DNA of 64,000 nucleotides from Haematobia irritans (lineage: Eukaryota; Arthropoda; Insecta; Diptera; Muscidae), in contig NC_134401.1 in assembly GCF_050003625.1 (NCBI RefSeq), forward strand, positions 90,622,852 to 90,686,851, read 5' to 3'. Below the pieces are notes generated by a model. The model was not told the DNA's origin. It saw nothing but the letters and a program-made list of their open reading frames with translations, and did no database searches. Every line of letters starts with the position of its first letter. The first letter of the stretch is position 1. The translations under genes and the position numbers were made by a program. Positions 60,634 to 64,000 of the stretch are shown here, piece by piece.

Positions 60634-60635
60634 TA

Positions 60636-61468
60636 TATACAAAAGCCTTTGATTTCACCAAAAATTTTACTTTTCTGCATTTTACCGTGGAACGATCCTT
60701 TTCTCGTCTGGCATAGAATTTATTGTTCAAAATTCTTTACGGAGAGGTAAAATTGAAAAGCAACAAAATTTAAAGATTACGATTTTAAGATTTAAAATTT
60801 TTCTTATATTTTCAAATGAAATCCGAAATACTGAAATAGAACCACATTTGAAGAATTAGCGCGAAATTAATGCAAGCCCATTAGCTACATCATTTCTGAA
60901 GGTTTGATAAAATGAAAAGTAATGGATATCATCGATTATAAGAAAACTTTAATCCTCCATAATATTATAATTTTATTACCCTCAATGGGTTAATGTTATT
61001 ATCTGCTCTTAATATAGCTTGTATATTTGTTTAGATTTTTTTTTTGTATTTTGAGTTTTAATAAATCACCAACATGACAACTGTGAGGTGACATGGAAAA
61101 CGGTAAACTCTTCAATTCCAAATTGTATGTCTCAAAGCTAGTCACAATCAATTGACACCGAACAATAGCTGCCAATATCTATGCACCACTCAAGCGAATA
61201 TAAAAGCAAGACGACAAAACAATTTGAAATACGTGACAAAATTTATAAAACAAAAAAATGTTTCGTAAAACGGCTGTATGAAAAAAACCAACGATATGCC
61301 AAATTTTTAAATCGATAAATTCAAAGAAACCCAATGAAAACTTTTTTTCTTCGATTTTGGGTAAACAAATATGAGTGAACATATTAACAAATTAATTGCT
61401 AATTATGGTCGTATTGCACAATTTTTTCCGTTTACAAGCTAGAAAAAAAGGAATAGAAATTGTTACCC
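60636..61468. other. Nothing recognised
   Basis: AT-rich. Short phrases near 61,105-61,150 (AACTCTTCAAT, TCAATTGACAC) resemble 42,655-42,670, suggesting an old dispersed repeat. Confidence 0.3.
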
Positions 61469-62527
61469 ACACTCAAAAAAAGTTTACTTGGATCAAAAGA
61501 TTGTGACCTTTCCTTAAGGATTTTGGCATTGATTCCGAGCCAATGATGAGGCTTCTTTAAAATAATAAAATTTTTTAGCGACCTATCTGGCTTTAAATCT
61601 AGGACAAATAAAATTAAAATAGGGGTACAGATCTCATTTCTCAAATTTTCATTCTCTTTACGCTATTTATTAATAAAGGTACTCACATACAAACAAATGC
61701 CAGTTTAAAAATCCAAATTACAATGGATACTTCAAAGTAAAACATGTTTTCTTAATTGCTAAAAAACTTTAAACCAAACACGCTTAATGCTCAAAATAAG
61801 TCTTAGCCTATATTTGAAGCGTTTTTATCTTAAATCTAAAGATTCAATATTTCGGTTAATTTAAGGATAATTTCTTTAAATCAAAAATGTGTTTCTTTAC
61901 TTTAAGGAAAATTGGTCTTAGTTCAAAGACGTGAAAAAATATTTACGTGATATTAAAGATTACGCAACCTAAATTTTAGGATGCGAAATTTACAAAATAT
62001 TAAGGACAATTTCTTTAAAATGTAAGAAATTTTACTTAAAATAAAGTTTATAATCTTTGCTTCAAAAATTTTTTCATTGAATTTAGGACACAAATTTTGT
62101 ACATTTGCGTCCCTCCGTTAAAGTTCCATGTCTTTTAACTAAGGTTACTTTTCCCTAAAGTAAAGAAACACATTTTCAAATATAGGCTAAGACTTATTTT
62201 GAGCATTAAGCGTCTTTGGTTTAAAGTTTTTTAGGAATTAAGAAAACATTTTTTACTTTGAAGTATCCGTTATAATTTGGATTTTTAAACTGGCATTTGT
62301 TTGTACGTGAGTACCTTTATTAATAAACCGCGAAAAGAGAATGAAAATTTGATAAATGAGATCTGTATCCTAATTTTAATTTTATTGGTCCTAGATTTAG
62401 AGCCAGATAGGTCGCTAAAAAAATTCTTTATTTTAAAGAAGCCGCATCTTTGGCTCAGAATCAATACCAAAATCCTTGAGGGAAGGTAAAAATCTTTGGA
62501 TCCAAGTAAACTTTTTTTTTTGAGTGT
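61469..62527. mobile_element. Large foldback element with about 350-bp inverted arms (ACACTC-AAAAAA ends)
   Basis: Arms 61,469-61,822 and 62,176-62,527 are inverted copies with scattered differences (ACACTCAAAAAAAGTTTACT at the end, GCGACCTATCTGGCT inside). The pairing extends inward after a 60-bp unpaired segment in the left arm. The ends match the ACACT-type family at 43.4, 47.2 and 50.4 kb. No coding frame. Confidence 0.9.
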
Positions 62528-62591
62528 ACGGATGTTGGGTACTATGTAGAACAGGGGCGGACTCGAAATGGGTCCTGAATCCACAGGACTC

Positions 62592-63340
62592 ATTTTTGTC
62601 AAAATTTTATTTCTATAGAAAATTTTCTCAAAATTTTATTTCTATAGAAAATTTTGTCAAAATTGTATTTCTATAGAAAATTTTGTCAAAATTTTATTTC
62701 TATAGAAAATTTTCTCAAAATTTTATTTCCATAAAAAATTCAGTCAATATTTTATTTCTATAGAAAATTTTGTCAAAATTTTATTTCTACATAAAATTGT
62801 TTTTCTATAGAAAATTTTGTCAAAATTTTATTTCCATAGAAAATATGTGTTGCATTTGTTCTTGGCGTCGTGGATTTCGATGGAATCTAGTCTTCACTTT
62901 TCGGAACATTTCTTGTCTTGTCACCGTTTTTTCGTCCACATTTTATTTCTATAGAAAATTTTGTCAAAATTTTATTGCCATAGAAAATTTTGCCAAAATT
63001 TTATTTCCATAGAAAATGTTGTCAAAATTTTATTTCCATAGAAAATGTTGTCAAAATTTTATTTCCACAGAAAATTTTGTCAAAATTTTATTTCCATAGA
63101 AAATGTTGTCAAAATTTTATTTCCATAGTAAACTTTGTCAAAATTTTATTTCTATAGATTATTATGTTAAAATTTTATTTCCATAGAAAATTTTGTCAAC
63201 ATTTTATTTCTATGGAATATTTTGTCAAAATTTTATTTCTGTGGAAAATTTTGTCAAAATTTTATTTCTATAGAAAATTTTGTCAAAATTGTATTTCTAT
63301 AGAAAATTTTGTCAAAATTGTATTTCTATAGAAAATATGT
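62592..63340 (+). repeat. 29-bp minisatellite array with interspersed transposase-derived segment
   Basis: About 23 units of ATTTCTATAGAAAATTTTGT plus CAAAATTTT, some with CCATAG. A non-array segment starting ATATGTGTTGCATTTGTTCT occurs at 62,843-62,945 and again at 63,335-63,430, so the array was duplicated as a higher-order block. Confidence 0.88.
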
Positions 63341-63369
63341 GTTGCATTTGTTCTCGACGTCGTGGGTTT

Positions 63370-63530
63370 CTATGAAAATTGATCTTCACTTTTCTAGTGT
63401 TGTCACCGTTTTTTCGTCCACATTTTGAAAGCGATGCAATACTGCCAGTATCACGGTAACGACCAATATTGCGAGAAATAATAGATTTAGTCACAGTGCT
63501 GGAGAACTGTAACGATAGCCACTTGTTGTT
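63370..63530 (-). pseudogene. Tc1-like transposase N-terminal remnant
   Basis: The minus frame reads VTKSIISRNIGRYRDTGSIA then SLSKCGRKNGDNT, a paired-type helix-turn-helix ending in the GR-K linker of Tc1/mariner proteins. Part of it coincides with the segment duplicated in the neighbouring minisatellite. No catalytic core. Confidence 0.5.
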
Positions 63531-63782
63531 TTCCAGCTAAATATAAAGCAATCACAATATCAAGATTGAATTCCATCACACATACCTTTATTTCTGAAGG
63601 CAATAGATCAAAATGCTTTTGTAAACTTGTAAATAATAAAATGAACTGACACTGGAAAAAATCTGTCAGCTGTCAAACGAGCGGTTTAGAAATTATAGAA
63701 CCTTGAAGTTGGATGCAATATATATCAGCTTTATTTCCATTTAAATTTCTGTAACTTTTCAATATCTGATAGAACCTTGCAC

Positions 63783-64000
63783 GCAGAGAAGGAATATGGT
63801 CACCTCAAATATGTTTCAAGAGCAAAATGTTATTTTTGTATGGGGACCATGTAACATGTTTGTCACTAAAATGTTATTTTCTCGTCAAATATAACCTGCT
63901 TGCCGAAATCAGATACATGGTTTCCGAGAAAATAACATGGTTGCGAAAACCATGTTACATGGTCACCACCCAAAAATAACATTTTGCTCTTAAAACATGT
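63783..64000. mobile_element. Second copy of the CAGAGAAGGAATATG MITE, cut by the window edge
   Basis: It starts GCAGAGAAGGAATATGGTCA. The interior has ACCATGTAACATG and ATAACATTTTGCTCTTAAAA, as in the 58.3-kb copy. Confidence 0.7.

Overview
The window is nuclear DNA from a higher dipteran, most likely a muscid fly of the Musca/Stomoxys/Haematobia type. This rests on spliced genes with GT-AG introns, high A+T, a Kintoun-type gene, irritans-type mariner elements close to those first described from the horn fly, and large amounts of dispersed repeats with the dyad TTTCTATAGAAA. There are no bacterial operons, CRISPR arrays or rRNA genes, and no convincing tRNA gene.

Only two host genes are supported, both on the minus strand. 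Kintoun (Nop17l/DNAAF2-like, dynein pre-assembly co-chaperone) occupies about 2.0-6.9 kb, with a PIH1 exon, a large exon ending in a PP1-docking motif and a short basic C-terminal exon. The second gene is represented by its last two coding exons (40,981-40,792 and 29,798-29,164), joined by an 11-kb intron in matching phase. I do not recognise its product, and its upstream exons probably lie beyond the right edge.

The rest is intergenic or intronic DNA dominated by nested mobile elements. By region: 0-2 kb holds a SINE and a hAT element; 8-11.7 kb a 29-bp minisatellite array holding a LINE fragment; 15.4-16.2 kb a hAT element; 21-28 kb foldback elements, a GC-rich hAT MITE, a duplicated 1-kb element and a SINE split by later insertions; 30-31.5 kb a long (AT)n palindrome; 32-39 kb arrays of 153-bp units (family F1), mariner copy 1 and related family F2; 39.1-40.3 kb a Tc1-like DD37E element; 41-49.6 kb hairpins, two hAT elements, a DD37D remnant, a piggyBac MITE and a PIF/Harbinger element; 50-52.5 kb a host repeat holding a 5'-truncated LINE; 55.8-58.1 kb one F1 copy inside another; 58-64 kb MITEs, mariner copy 2, a large inverted repeat and more 29-bp array.

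Several insertions can be read at base resolution because an empty copy of the target is also present. The clearest are the Tc1 element, the piggyBac MITE, a Harbinger MITE and the self-nested F1 element. The most interesting points are F1 (array-bearing and inserted without clear target duplication, hence Helitron-like), and a LINE/SINE pair sharing a 3' end that terminates in (CCTAA)n, the complement of the ancestral insect telomere motif TTAGG.
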